64,000 nucleotides of DNA from Gonapodya sp. JEL0774 (Eukaryota; Monoblepharomycota; Monoblepharidomycetes; Monoblepharidales; Gonapodyaceae). This document shows positions 1 through 15,828 of the stretch, piece by piece. A program made the position numbers and the translations under genes. The stretch covers positions 186,001-250,000 of the forward strand of contig JADIIX010000012.1 of assembly GCA_027604505.1 (NCBI GenBank), written 5' to 3'. The notes under the pieces are model-generated. The model was not told the DNA's origin and ran no database searches. It worked only from the letters and a program-made list of their open reading frames with translations. Numbering within the stretch: position 1 is the stretch's first letter; each line of letters starts with the position of its first letter.

Positions 1-3681
<3,681 letters not shown>

Positions 3682-4135
3682 GAACGCGGAATTAGAGGCC
3701 GAACGGGGAGTTTTTGTTATGGCGACCGGATTGGTGCTGGGAAGGGACGTAATAAAAGCTGTGGCGGACCGCTGCCGCGGACAAGAAGTAAAAACTCCAA
3801 GGTTCGCGACTCCACTCTCCTCAATATTGTAACGAAATGAGCAGCATATTTATATGTTTGATGTAGACGGACTATATTTCGCCTTGAATTGGTCCGCAAG
3901 GATCAGAACGTGCCATCAGAACGAACGTCAGAGAACGTCCCTTATGAGAACCCTTTTATGGCAAGCAAAGACTGACTGAGAACAACTTATATGAGACCCA
4001 AAAATACATATTGAGCCGAATGCAAGAGCAAAAGGATACAATTTGATTTAACATTTGTAAGAAATCAATTTCCCCATCTGAACACGTGTGAACACGTCTC
4101 CGTTCTCATTACTATTGACCACGTCCTTCACGAAT
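3682..4135. other. intergenic region upstream of the Na,K-ATPase-like gene
   Basis: This gap lies between two minus-strand genes, so it holds the 3' flank of the HERP-like gene and the promoter side of the ATPase gene. It is AT-rich with TATA-like stretches (for example around 3846-3856). I see no convincing reading frame, RNA gene or repeat. Confidence 0.4.
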
Positions 4136-5814
4136 TCAAAGCTGGTCCAAATCATCCGGTAACGGAGGTATATCTGGTTGACCCAACACAAATGGGTCCA
4201 TTTGTGGCATCATTGACAAAATAAATGTGTACACCACAGCGACCAAATCCATCAGAACCCTAACAGGCCAGGAAAAATGGACATGCGGTAACGTTTGCTG
4301 TTGCGCCGCTGTTGGGCTGGTTGGGTTCCTCATGGAGTCGTCTCCCGAATTAGAACTTGCTGGGATGCCGTCGCCGACACCAAGGATGAAATTTCTTCCT
4401 CTTCGCCAGCCATCCCAGCTGGCAATGGCATCCAAACGCAAGATGCCTGTCTGCAATATAAAGACCACCACGGCACTTGTGACCAGCATTGTGAAACGTT
4501 CTGTCGACGTATTTTGCCCGAAGAGGTACACGACAATGGCAAGTCGCATGAGCAACATCACATGCACGAATGGATTAGCAGCCCTCAAGTCTGCAGGTAA
4601 CGCGACGCGGAGTCGGCCGAACAGCTCTCGGACGTTTTGGGCAAGTGCCCCAACATCCGCGTAAGCGAGTAACCCTTGAGGGATGGCTGCAACCGGACCA
4701 TTGACATTCGGCACAGGGCGAACTTGACCGGTCCGAGGCACTGGAGTAGTGGAATGCATTGGTGTGGTGTGAGATTGGGGGACGGCGGAATGTGACGGGA
4801 CGGACGTGGGGTGAAATTGAGGAAAGGCGGGGTATGAAGGGTCACCTCCGAATGCTTGCGGAGCAAAGAAGGGTACGTTGGCGTTCGAATCAAGAACATA
4901 GGGTGTGTACCATGTTGGTGCTCTTGGAAGTGAGGAGTTCCAAAGTGATGGTATCGAATGCAAGGGGGGCAGGAATGCTGTGGGAATGTTGGTCAGGGCA
5001 TACGGAAGCCCACTGCAACAAGAAAACAGCGTTCAGAGAACAAATCTAGATTTTAAAGAATCAGTAATTCTATGTTCTTACTTAATATACACGACTTGTG
5101 GCACCACGTTTCCAGCAGATTGAACAGACGCAACAGCGGGTGTCTCACTAGATGCTGCAGGAGCCGATGATTCCGATAAGCGCTCAGTATCTGAAGTCGT
5201 GGCTGAATAAGGAGCGCGTCGGTGAACGTTTGACGAGGCTTGTAGATGGCTCGGTGCACTGAGTGACGTTGACCACGAAGTGCCCACTCGGTTCGGCTTA
5301 AGCTCCAAGAAGCTCGGCGGAGCTCCTCGAGAAACCATAATCAGGGTTTGAATGGACGCCGGATCGGCCTGGACGTGGGTGAAAGGATCACTTTCAAATG
5401 TCCGTGAGCCTTCTCCAAACTAGATGGCAAACTTACTCGTTTAAAAACGTTCTTCAACAGCTCATCGTCTTTCAAAATTCTTCCGCCGTATATCAGAGCC
5501 TGGGTCGTTGGTGGCGGGTGATTTGGGTGATCTCGTTCCAGTTTCAGTTTGATATCCCGCAGAGTAATCTCTGGAGAATCCGGTAACGCCAGAATAATGT
5601 CCTCACCCCACATAGAGCGGATGCACACATGAAGAGCCAGCTCCCCATGGAGCTGCGTGTCTCGCACCACCGCTTTCCCGCGATCCCGATACGAATCCCC
5701 CGGATTATCCGCCATCGGTGTGAAGGGAGGAACACTCGAGCTTTGCTCGGGTCCAGTCGGGGACAAAGAAAATGGTCCAGCGGATGTGCTGTTTAAGTGT
5801 TTGTCAATTGCCAC
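4136..5814 (-). CDS. HERP/Usa1-like ubiquitin-domain ER membrane protein (ERAD)
   Basis: Likely ER-membrane scaffold of the HRD1 ubiquitin-ligase complex in ER-associated degradation. Three exons: 5814-5437, about 5368 to 5095, and about 5012 to 4136. The first intron (5436-5369, GTAAGT...CCAG) restores phase so that the ubiquitin-like fold continues as LLKNVFKR/ADPASIQTLIMVSRG. The ubiquitin-like domain spans roughly residues 60-140 (LALHVCIRSMWG, ITLRDIKLKLE, QALIYGGRILKDDELLK). A Ser/Pro-rich linker follows, then a hydrophobic pair (LLMRLAIVVYLFGQN, then MLVTSAVVVFILQTGIL) that lines up with the HERPUD1/2 membrane hairpin, and a last hydrophobic stretch near the C-terminus (VLMDLVAVVYTFILSMM). 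Architecture and order support HERP. Similarity to yeast Usa1 is by role and is inferred. The ATG at 5814 is the first in frame. Confidence 0.75.
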
Positions 5815-5939
5815 CGTTGCATATTATTGAACACAGCAAGTGAAAACTCGCTCAGGCAGCACAATTCGAAAACACACACATCGTTTTCACTGCACACATT
5901 TTACGGACTACATCCTCCAGACATTTTCTACGATTTTCT

Positions 5940-7282
5940 CTACTTCTTCTTCGCTGGCTGTGACAGTGCCGGCTGCTGCATGAATAGAGGCAACAAGTGA
6001 ATGCCATTAACCAAAACGCCACCGACATTTCCGAGCGTCGCAACCGGATGTGAGACGTTGGGAATGTTGACTAACTTCTTTGGTGGGCGCCCGCGCTTGG
6101 CTGGAGGGGGGAGAGCCATCTGAAGTGGCAGCGACAATGGGACTCCGGTTGAGTTGCCAGGGGAAATTACGGCTGGAGATGTGACCGATGGTGATGCCAC
6201 TGGTAGTGCGAAGATTTCCCCATCTTCCGTCAATCCCCAGGAAGGGGGAGGCAGGGGACCACCCGAGACAGCAGGTCCGTTCTTTGTCACTTGCAGAGAA
6301 CCATCCCGCCAAGCGACCCCGTTCTCTTCATAAACCTGCTTCAACGTCTTCGGAGTGCGAGGTTTGGATCCATCTCCATTCACCTGGATGGAGCTCTTCT
6401 CATCGCAGGCAGCGAGCCCACGCAGCCAGATCACTTCCATCTCCATCTCCTTCACTCGTCTCTCCAAGATTTCAGCACGAATGATCGCATCTCGTGCTGT
6501 GTTCTCCACCTGCATCTCCCTCATTTTCTTTTTAGCTCGGAACCGGGCACTAGCCTGGTTGTTGCGAAATCGCTTGTCCACTGGTGCAGCTGGAGGGGAC
6601 TGCTCTGACTGATGCGTACCGCCTTCCGAATTTAAACTGGAGATAGCAATATCTGGCATCGTCTTGGAGCTGGGGACTTCAGATTGAGCGCCTGATTCCG
6701 ACTCAAGACGTTGTCTTTTGGCAGGGGGCTCCAGGAAGACAGCAGGATCAAAAACAAAGTCACTGCCGAAGGGACAGTAGTACCACGCATGAAAATTGTG
6801 TCCCCATATCAACACAACTCGTGTATGGTGTGAGCTCACCCGTCCCCGTCAGCACGAATAAAATCATTGACATCACGTTTCTCCTTCACCGGTGGCATAG
6901 AGAGGCTTGATACACCTTTCCCCATGTATTGTTGCTTCCTTTGCAGAAGAGCCAGGGCGGTGGATGGAGTCGCCGCAAGTTTGTTCGGACCCATCGTGGC
7001 AGATCGAGGCAGTGTTTGCAATGTGTAGTGGGCTGACATGTCCAACGGCCCACGTTTATCTCCGTATGCAGACGAATAGTCTGATGCATAAAGACTGTCC
7101 ATCTCCGGTTGTCCCGCCCTGTTGGTTCCGAGTGGGGATGTGAAATCGTCATCAAATGTGAACTCTGAAGGGAAGTTCAGGAACAAATCGTCTAAGGCGG
7201 AGTTTTGGACATCCACATCATTTCCTTCATCCACGAAGGGAAGGTTCAGGAAGCTGATGTTGTCGTGTTGATGGAACGTCAT
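5940..7282 (-). CDS. bZIP transcription factor, MetR/Cys-3-like, with AT-hook
   Basis: Nuclear DNA-binding regulator. Two exons are clear: one ending at 6840 (donor GTGAGC) and one from 6762 to the stop at 5940; the 77-bp intron keeps phase at ADGDGDFVFDP. The basic region carries NNQASARFRAKKKMRE, the N-x2-(A)SAR-x-R signature with the fungal RFR-KKK form of the Cys-3/MetR/Zip1 group, followed by a short zipper ending in VIWLRGL (compare ENKWLKGL in that group). An AT-hook-like KRGRPPKK sits about 60 residues before the C-terminus. The N-terminus is acidic (FTFDDDF), as in activation regions. Start choice: the open frame runs upstream to about 7447 without an ATG, and the first in-frame ATG is at 7282; an upstream exon is possible. 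A role in sulfur metabolism is inferred from the family only. Confidence 0.75.
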
Positions 7283-7999
7283 TTGTCTTTCCGATGGAGT
7301 GGTCGAGAAACGAATCGAATCGACAATCACGACAGGTGACGTGTAGTCCAATCTTGAAGTAGCGTCAGTATTCCAATACGATTCGTTTGGCCAGTTCCAG
7401 AGGGTGTTCAGCAAGGATGAGTGGATTACGAAACCACCCGACTTCACAACATGAACTCAAAACTCACAATTTGACTCAAAAATTGGACCGCAGAAGGAAC
7501 AAAAATGATCCGTTGGTCCTCGGAGCACTCGCTAGTCAGCTCCCTACGTCGGAAGATTCCACTGGGGTGAAAGAAACTGCTGGCTACTGCATCGACATGG
7601 CACAGGTCGCAAAAACACACTGTGAGGCGCTCGACTACTAACGGCTTCCCGGACCGCGCGATCCGGATACGCCATCCCAACCATAGACTATTTACCCATA
7701 CTCCTCTGAAAAATGCAATGCAATTGACATTTGTCTACCTGGACGTCCCTTGAAAGGATAAACAGGTCCACTGATTGAACTGTAAATCCATACTACCAGA
7801 AGTCCTCGGTCTCGGTCATTCTCGGCTCAGAAAATGGAAAGGCGATAAACACAAATGTTTTCTTCATAGAAATGAAGGGGACGAAATGTGCGGTGTTGTC
7901 CCAAATTGGAAACAACAAATTTCTCAGCCACCCTGTTCAGCTCCTTATATTAGCCTGTCTGTGATTGAACGTTCCTCTCACAATCTCCATCTCCACAGG
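7283..7999. promoter_or_regulatory. divergent intergenic region between bZIP and fasciclin genes
   Basis: The bZIP gene (minus) and fasciclin gene (plus) start head to head, so this stretch should hold both promoters and possibly an upstream bZIP exon. A TATA-like TATATTA lies at 7946-7952, about 50 bp before the fasciclin ATG. No other element could be supported. Confidence 0.35.
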
Positions 8000-9598
8000 A
8001 TGCGGTATCTCACTCTTCTCGCAGCGGCGGGTGCTCTTTTCTCGTCCGTCAACGCTCAGACCATTGCGGATCTCATCAAGGCAAATCCCAACATGGTAAA
8101 TGTTCCCTCACTTCGTTCACCAATTTTGCAAACCCCGATTGATCTCTCCAATCACGGCATCTTTTGCAGACGGAAATTGCCAAGGTATTTAGTCTCTCGA
8201 TTGTGTTTCTTGCCATCGAAGACCAGCTCCTTCCTTTGCTGTTTTCCGAACTTGGCCTCTTGATTCTGACATACCCATTCCTTCCTTCTGCCAGCTGATT
8301 CCTTCTAATCCCGACTGGAGTGTAGCGGCAGTGAACAAGACCCTCTTTGCTCCAACCGACGCTGCTGTTCGTGCGGCGTACCCCGGTGGAATCACCACCG
8401 CCCCTGCACCTCAGGTGAACTTGCTGTTCAGAACATTGGAAGTACTTTCTCAAGTGCTCAATTCATATCACACATGAAATCAGGGCTTCTTGTACCTCGC
8501 TACCAAGCGGATCGATCCCACTACGTACAAACGTTACGATGTAATTCAAGACGCAGCAGGAGCCATTTCTGCTGTTTACGACAACTATGTGGAGCCTCCC
8601 CAAGTTGAAGTCCACCTCCGCACAGGCACAAACGAGGTTGTTGGGATGCTGGGAGACGTCTCTTCGAACACCGGAGGTGTCCTTGTCGGCTTGAATGGCG
8701 TTCTTGCTGCCAACTTGCCCCCATTCGAGACTGCCAACACGACCACCCAGACTACCATCGGAGGATGGGCCTCAGCAATTCAGGCTGTGGGCCTCTCGAC
8801 TTACTTTGCAACACTCAAGGAGCACACCTTGTGAGTTTTGATGTTCCCCCAGTAACAACCAGCGTTGAGCTGAAAGTGGTGCAATCGATTTCTCTCAGCT
8901 ACGTTCCTACGGACACTGCTTTCTCCAGTGTCCTGACTACTCTGTCGACCCTCACCCCGAACCAGATAGCCGCAATTTTGCTGTACCACGTTGTACCCGT
9001 TCGAGTCAACTCAGTTGATCTCCCCACCGACAACAACATCACCACACTCCTCGGGAGCCCATACTCTATTAGGCTCAGATATGGTGGAGAGGGTACCAGC
9101 ACTATAAACGATGCTACTCTGGGAATTCCTGGTGACATCGAGACTACTGCAGGACCCATTCAGATTATCAACAAGGTGACTGCCAGCAGATTATGTCAAG
9201 AGATCAAAGAACTGACCATTTCTTTGCATTTGTGTTACTCCCCAGGTATTGCTTCCCAATGGGAGCATTCCTCCTGCGAATATTCAGCTTCCTGCTGGTG
9301 TCCTTGCTGCTGCTGCGACCACTACAACTACTTCGTAGGTAGCTCCACTTAGAAATGAAGCTCGCTTACTTCTGATTACATTCTTTTTCGCGTCAGTCGT
9401 ACCGTGGCGGCAACTTCGGCAACTTCGGCATCGACAGCGAGGGCCGCAACCAGCTCCGCGGCTGCTTCGACCACTGCTGCCGCACCGAGTGCGGCGTCTA
9501 CTGGTACCGGAACTGCAAAGGCAGGGTCTGCGGGCAAGGTTGTTGTTGGCACATCGATTGTTGGAATTATCGCTGCAGGGTTTGCGATTGCATTGTGA
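8000..9598 (+). CDS. secreted fasciclin (FAS1) domain protein, probably GPI-anchored
   Basis: Cell-surface adhesion-type protein. ATG at 8000 begins a signal peptide (MRYLTLLAAAGALFSSVNAQ), followed by TIADLIKANPN typical of a FAS1 N-terminus. Exons: 8000-8095, a tiny exon encoding TEIAK near 8169-8183, then further exons near 8296-8413, 8485-8831, 8900-9174, 9246-9340 and 9398-9598. FAS1 motifs are visible twice: NKTLFAPTDAAV in the first domain, and YVPTDTAFSSVL with LLYHVVPV in the second. An Ala/Thr/Ser-rich stalk (about 50 residues) and a C-terminal hydrophobic tail (VVVGTSIVGIIAAGFAIAL) fit a GPI-attachment signal. This is the only clear secreted protein in the window. Partner and process are unknown. 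Confidence 0.85.
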
Positions 9599-10173
9599 AC
9601 CGATCTCCGAGACTGGGTAGCAGCACGTACTTGAACTCGAAAATGACATGGAAAATTAGGATTATTGGAGACCTGAATATATAATTGCATGCATACTTCG
9701 CAAATGCAAATTGTGAACCAAACAGAGAGTGAGCGGGGGGAGGTGGTGACCACAGCCTGAGAGGTAAAGTCCTAGGTTGGCAAGGAGACAATTCATGGCA
9801 CCTTCATGGCGCGTCTCCCTCTTTCTCCATCCCTGTGACGTGAGTGAAGACAAAGTCTTCGGAAATCAATACTTGAGAGTACTAGAGCTGTTGAAAATGA
9901 TATTCGTACGAACCACGGACTCTGCTTCATTTCAAACCATCTATTATCTCGTTAAGTTCTTATTTGATGCAGCTCCCAAATCTAATTATGTAAATGAAAA
10001 TGATCGAGTGGAACATGAACACCGGCTCGGCTAATCCCAACATAACATCCTGACCAACTTGCGAATTGTCCCAGTCGCTGCCACAAACGCTTCTGTGACA
10101 AAATTAAAACGACGAGAAAGCCTACCGATAGGTAGAAGCTCGTTTGAACTGAAAGCTCCAGAGCTCGCGAACG
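9599..10173. other. intergenic region, no gene seen
   Basis: Holds the 3' flank of the fasciclin gene and the promoter side of the BRO1 gene. Short open frames on both strands lack splice-consistent or family-like content. No repeat or RNA gene recognised. Confidence 0.4.
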
Positions 10174-13100
10174 ATGTCGTCCCAGTCTCCTATGCTCCAT
10201 ATCCCACTCAAAAAGACGGATGAAGTTGATTTTGGGCCTGCATTTCGACAGTTCATAGCGGCCACCTATCAGGAAGAGCCAGAGAAGTATGCGCTTGAGA
10301 TCGAGACTCTCAACAAACTCAGACAAGATATTCGCGGCGTCGGGAAGGACATGACTGGTCGAGATATCCTGTACCGATACTATGGTCAGTTGGAGCTGCT
10401 TGACTTGAGATTTCCTATTGAAGAGAAGACCGTGAAAATCGTGTTCAACTGGTAAGCTGCAGATAGCATGAACCTTGCACATGTCGTCTGGTTGAATGCT
10501 CCTCGTTTCTAAATCATTCAATAGGTACGACGCTTTCTCTTCTGCGAAAGTTTCTCAGCATTCGGTCGCGTATGAGAAGGCTTGTGTTATATTCAACCTT
10601 GCCGGAGTGTGCTCAGCAATTGGATCATTCCAAAACCGCACAGCTGCAGTTGCGGAAACCTCGTCAGGAGCGACAACGCCTACGTCGTCGTCAGCCTCTA
10701 CCCAAGGCTCTGGCCTGAAGCTGGCGTTTAATTATTTTCAATGCGCCGCCGGTCTGTTTCAATTTATAAACGACAACTTCCTGCATGCACCGTCCGTGGA
10801 TTTGGGTCGAGATTCGATCAAGTGTTTGTCAGAGCTCATGCTCGCCCAAGCCCAAGAGACTTTTTTCGAAAAGGTCGTCATTGAAAAAAAAAAGGGCGCC
10901 CTTCCCGCCAAACTGGCGGGACAGTGTGGAGCCATGTACAACGAGGTGTATGACGCTATGAATGGTGCTGTTCTCAAGACTCAATTCGAAAGGACCTGGT
11001 GCTTGCTTCTGCAAGTATGTTGCCACTACGCTGATCACGTGCTCGCTTAGTCTGTGCTTCAATTGAGTTTTATGCTCTTGCAGATAAAAGGTAAATATTT
11101 TCAAGCGATGGCTCAGTACCATCGCTCGATAGCATGTGAAGCTGAGTCAAAAGTAAGTGCCCATTCGCGAACTTACTTAATTTGTCTTACGGTAATCGTG
11201 GGATGGACTGTCTAGTACGGGGAGCGGGTTGCCCGTTTGATAGCTGCTGAAACTCTCGCGAAAGAAGCCAACAAGCTCGCTTCGTCCTTCGCGTCTGCAT
11301 ACCCTTCCTTCTTCATATCCACGGACAATTCGGCGGGCGCAGCTGCTAGTGTCACAGCTGGTGGTATTTCGGACTTTTTCGGAGTCGGAGCTTCAACGTC
11401 GGGTCCTGCAGCTGGTGCATCGTCGTCTTCGCAAGCCATGCTGGAAATGACTCGAACCCTTCTCACCAGCGTGACGGACTTAAAGAACCTTGCGCAGAAA
11501 GGTGAGGCAGAATCTCCACGAGCAAGGTTGTTGTATCCGACACTGTCGTCGCTTTCGTGCATAGATAATGACCTTATCTACCATGATACCATCCCTTCGA
11601 GCGATAGCCTGGAATCTGTTCCCAAGCTGCAAGCTGTCAAGCCCCTTACATTTGCAGAGGTCTGTGCCGGTGGGGCATCCGACATCCCTAAAATTGTTGG
11701 TCCCGATATATTCGCAAAATTGGTTCCCATTTCGGTTCACGAAGCCTCGTCCTGCTATTCAGAGGAGAAGGCAAAGCTATGGCGTGGCGAGGAGGCGAAA
11801 GTCGCTGAGGCAGATGGGGAATTGCAGGCGACAATCGCAAGTATGGACATTAACAAAACTCTGGATCAGCTTAGGAGGCTAGGCAGGCCTGATGCTGGAG
11901 CCGATGAATTTAAAACTTTGCCACCAGAAGTGCGAGAGTGGTGTGAGGAAATAGGTAGCAATGAGGGTGGTAGGGCCGGAGGAGAGAGCCTCGATGAGAT
12001 GACTGGCGTCTTGGAAGGATTAAAAGCGAGAGCAAAGGAGGCATTGCAAGGTGTGGGGCTGGCGTTGGATGATGAGCAACGGGAATGCGAAGGAATGCGA
12101 ATGAAGGTATGCGTCGACCTTGTTGCCACAGAATTTTGACCGCAAATCTCAAGATGTATGTTGGACATTTCTCAGTTCATGGAGCTTTGGTCTCAGGAGC
12201 CGTCGATTCGTCTGACATCCACTATTCGCGCTGATATTCGGCGCCACCGCGAGGCCTTAGAAAAGGCGCAAGAAACTGATTTTGCTTTGATGAACAAGGT
12301 ATCCGAGTGCAAGTCCGATTTGGAGATCCTTTCGAAGCCTGTGAACGAGGTTGCAAAGCTCTTCGCGGAAGTGGTCACTGCTGGTGACTCTTCCATCAGT
12401 TCTGGTGGTGATTTGTTCGGCGGCTCCACAGTCAAGGTTGGAACTTTGTTGGATGAAGATGTCGTGGGCTCTGAGAAGGATGGAGCACTTGGAGTTCTCG
12501 GAGAGCAGTTGCTCATAGAACGAATGGATAGTTACTTGGTGAAGCTTAGGCAGCTAAAAAAGGAGCGAGGAGACATTGTCGAGGAGCTTAAAACGAAGGT
12601 CAGTGTGCCATCCATATGATTGCGCAGGCTCGGTCTCACCGATTTATCGGACCAATGTCATAGTTGCATTCAGACGATATTTCGCCACTTCTCTTGCTGA
12701 ACAAGAACAAGGAGGCACAATTGTTTCATTCCGAGCTTGGCAAGTTTAAACCGTTCCAAGTTCGACTCCAGTCGAACATTGCCCAGCAATCACAACTTTT
12801 GGCGGAAATTGGTAACGAGTACACAAGGTTGAAAAACAGCTCATTCGGGATGAAAATTTTGGAACAGCGTGAAAAGCGCCGTGTTGCATTGGTCTCGAGG
12901 TGGCAGCGCGCTTGGGAGACTTGGAGAGAATGCAGGGAAGGGTTTCGAAAAGGTATCAAATTCTACGCTGATCTTACGGACATGATCGATCGAACGGGAG
13001 AGGACTCAAAAGAGTTCGTCAGGCGTCGAGCTGAAGAAAGGAACACTCTGGCTCAGAGTTTGCACAACGATCTTGCCGAGCGTGGACAGAGACAATTGAA

Positions 13101-15122
13101 AGAGCAACTTGAGAGATTGAAACTTGGGAGTGGATCACCAGCGCAGCCAAATGCTTCGCCACCACTTCCACCTCCCATCGCCAGCCGTTTACCGCCTCAA
13201 GTTCAGTCTCCAGTGCCTCCCATTGTTTCGTCATTTGCGAGGGATCTCAGCTCCGGAGGTACTCCAACCACAGCTGTACCATTACCTGAACCTGCTCAAT
13301 TATATGGGCAAAATGGGGATCCTACAACACCAACAGCTCCGCCAGTGTCACCCTTTCCAACATATGTTCAGCCGCCACCACCGTCAGCGCCAACCTTCTC
13401 CCAGTTTCCTTCTGCACCCAATCAGCACAGTGGACCAGCATTGAATGTGCAAGGACTGTACCGACCTGCCCCACCTGTGCCATATGGTGCCATCGAAAGT
13501 GCCCGTCCAGCATACATTTCTCAGCCTCAACCACCATCGCAGGCACTATCATACGGAATGGCCTCGGGACCACCTTATTCAAATGCTCCATCTCCAGCGC
13601 ACGGTCATCCCTTGCCTCAATTTAATAGCTCTGTGCCTCCTACGATGCCTCCATGGTCCTCTGTATCTTCAAACGCGCCCTTGGAGCCCTATCAAGCGGG
13701 CCGGGGTCCTTCTTACCAGAATCTACAACAACCAATGCCTACTAGTATGTCGCAGCAACCTCAACAGTCTCCAGCAGAATACAGACCCTCCGGAACACAT
13801 CCAGTTTCACAGACTTACCCGCAATCGACTGTCCCGAGTCAACCTTCCGTGCAAACGCCACTGCTCTACCAGCAAACCCCACAAACACAAAATGCATTCG
13901 CCCAGAGGCCGGAGGGATATCAGCAACTCACTCCTTATCCTTTCGATTCGACCTCGCAGCAACAACAAGGGATGGTGCCTCAATCACAGCCGCTTCCCCA
14001 TTCGTACCAAACGAGAGCGCAAGTCCAGGGACAAACCCTTCCGTCCAACATTTATCCTCACCAAGGAATGCCTCTTTTCGGCCTGTCAGGAACATCCCCA
14101 TCTCCCCCATCTCTTAACCACGGCCAGCTACCTGTGTTGCGACCACAGTATGACCCAGCACAGAATGTACCTCAAACGCAATTTCAGCAAAGGCCGCCAG
14201 GGCTTCCTGTTCCCGATTTCCAGGGCTCGACAATGTCTAATTCTCCATATTCCCGACCTCCTCAGCCTCTCGATCAGCAGCAGTCCTTCGGACAGCAGGC
14301 GCCACCGCCCCAATCAGCTTCACAAATGTTTCCGCAAGACTTCCCCCGGGCTCAGCAGTATGGTACGAGCGGTCCACATCAACATGTCCAAACGCGTGCA
14401 GCTGGCCCTCCCAGCAATGGGTTGCAAGGTTCCTATTCTGCGATCCCATCGCTTGGGGGATCTCAGATTCATCGCCCCGCTACGTTAGAACAACACTACA
14501 CTGGGACGGCCCAGCAATCTGTGTCAATGCCCAACCCTCAGCATTTCCAAGGGCCACAAATCCACATCAGTCCGATGCCCACACCAACAGGTCTGTAGTC
14601 TTTTGTGCTCGTCAACCGTGCCCTCTTTTCACTCCCAACCAACAGGTCCTCCAATGCCGTATTCTCCGCTGAACATGAATCCGACAGTTGGATCGAATTA
14701 TCCGCCTCAGCAGCAGGTTGCCCCCCCGATGTAAGTCCACCACCTCGCCCCGTGAAATTGCACATTTTCAGACGGTCCATTTCCTTCACATTAGACCCCA
14801 CAAACCTGGAACTCTTGGTGTGTGACCGTTTGTACCCCGATCAATGATTCTTTACTTATCTGCTTTCTTAGGTGGACCTCCACCTCCTTTACCAGGTCAA
14901 ATTGTGAGACCATCAAACCCTCCAGGATTCTACACAGGTGCTGGGCAGCAGGCATGGAATCCACAGGGTCAATACTCTGCTCCGATGAATCCCCAAACGT
15001 ATGCACCAAACCCGTCTTTCGGACAACAGGTGAGATAGACCAATACTATCTATATGAGCATCCGGTGGCTAACGTACTATGCTAATTAGTGGAATAGTCA
15101 GACCGGCTACCCTCGAAATTAG
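10174..15122 (+). CDS. BRO1-domain protein of the ALIX/Bro1/PalA family
   Basis: ESCRT-associated adaptor acting at endosomes, in multivesicular-body sorting or fungal pH signalling (Rim20/PalA branch). ATG at 10174. The BRO1 domain begins with HIPLKKTDEVDF and contains the WYDAF hallmark across the first intron (10453-10524), then KYFQAMAQYHRS and YGERVARL. A coiled V-like domain follows (about 11900-13130; RLKNSSFGMKILEQ). The tail, about 600 residues, is very rich in Pro, Gln, Ser and Tyr, typical of ALIX-type tails that bind ESCRT-I and SH3 proteins. Several 3' introns (near 14594, 14732, 14820-14871, 15029-15091) keep the tail in phase, ending WNSQTGYPRN and stop at 15120-15122. Whether it is Bro1 (trafficking) or Rim20 (pH) cannot be decided here. 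Confidence 0.85.
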
Positions 15123-15150
15123 ATGTTTTGTAATCCCAGATATAAATGTC

Positions 15151-15768
15151 ATGCACGTTTCGATAATATTTGAACGGCACCCTTTCCGTCATTGCGGAAG
15201 AAACTTAAAACAACAGGAGATCGAGACACTTTACGTTTCAAATCAAGCACTTGCATCAGGTAATTTATAACCTGTGGTCCTCTTGCCTGTGCAGATGCCT
15301 CGCTGACGAATGCTCCACACAGTGGAAAATCAGGGATGATTCGAGCTGCAGGAGCTTCACCGAATTCAATCGAAGCAACTTGTTGTGATACTGAGTTTGA
15401 TTTTATCTCAGAATTTGGCGAGGCAGAGCGCTTTGCCCCCATGCCTGCCTCGTCGGGAAAGTTTGAAATCAATTCTCGACTGTTTTCCTTCGTTAGACAA
15501 TGAATCCACCACGAGGCTTCCAGGAAGCTATCACTTACTGAAAGTCCATGAAGTCCCCAAATGTTTTATAAAGAAGTCTTTCTTCGCTTGTTCCTTGAGC
15601 CGTGGTGTATTGACACAGGAGATGGTACACACTCCAGATGAGCCCCAAGAAGAAAGAATACAAGTGGGTGACATCGATACACGTTCTGTTTCTCAGCTCT
15701 CATTCAAAGGGAATGATACACTCACTAGTCTCTCTCCGGGCCTTTCGACTCGCGGGTTATTGCTTTAA
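15151..15768 (+). CDS. hypothetical protein, weak gene model
   Basis: No family recognised. A plus-strand model starts at ATG 15151, just after the BRO1 gene. It uses a possible 35-bp intron (15260-15294, GTAATT...TGCAG) that joins in phase, continues to about 15493, then may splice to an exon after the CACAG near 15621, ending at TAA 15766-15768. The predicted protein is short, polar and Ser/Glu-rich (EFDFISEFGEAERF; TPDEPQEERIQVGDID). The 35-bp intron is shorter than any other in the window, and the opposite strand also has an open frame over part of it. It could instead be an unannotated 3' region of either neighbour. Confidence 0.3.
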
Positions 15769-15828
15769 TCTTGATCGAAGTCGGTACATTCCGAGCAAAT
15801 GTCATCGGCCTTAGGATATATCGACTGT

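Noticed and set aside
5369-5436. A 17-bp intron (GTAAGT...CTAG) in the HERP-like gene
   Set aside because: Too short to splice; the 68-bp alternative with CCAG acceptor gives the same phase and completes the ubiquitin-like fold.
9777-10034. Plus-strand open frame between the fasciclin and BRO1 genes
   Set aside because: Composition looks non-coding, and it has no recognisable motif.
15149-15472. Minus-strand open frame as an extra 3' exon of the RhoGEF gene
   Set aside because: All minus frames have stops between 15500 and 15770, and no phase-consistent join to the RhoGEF was found.
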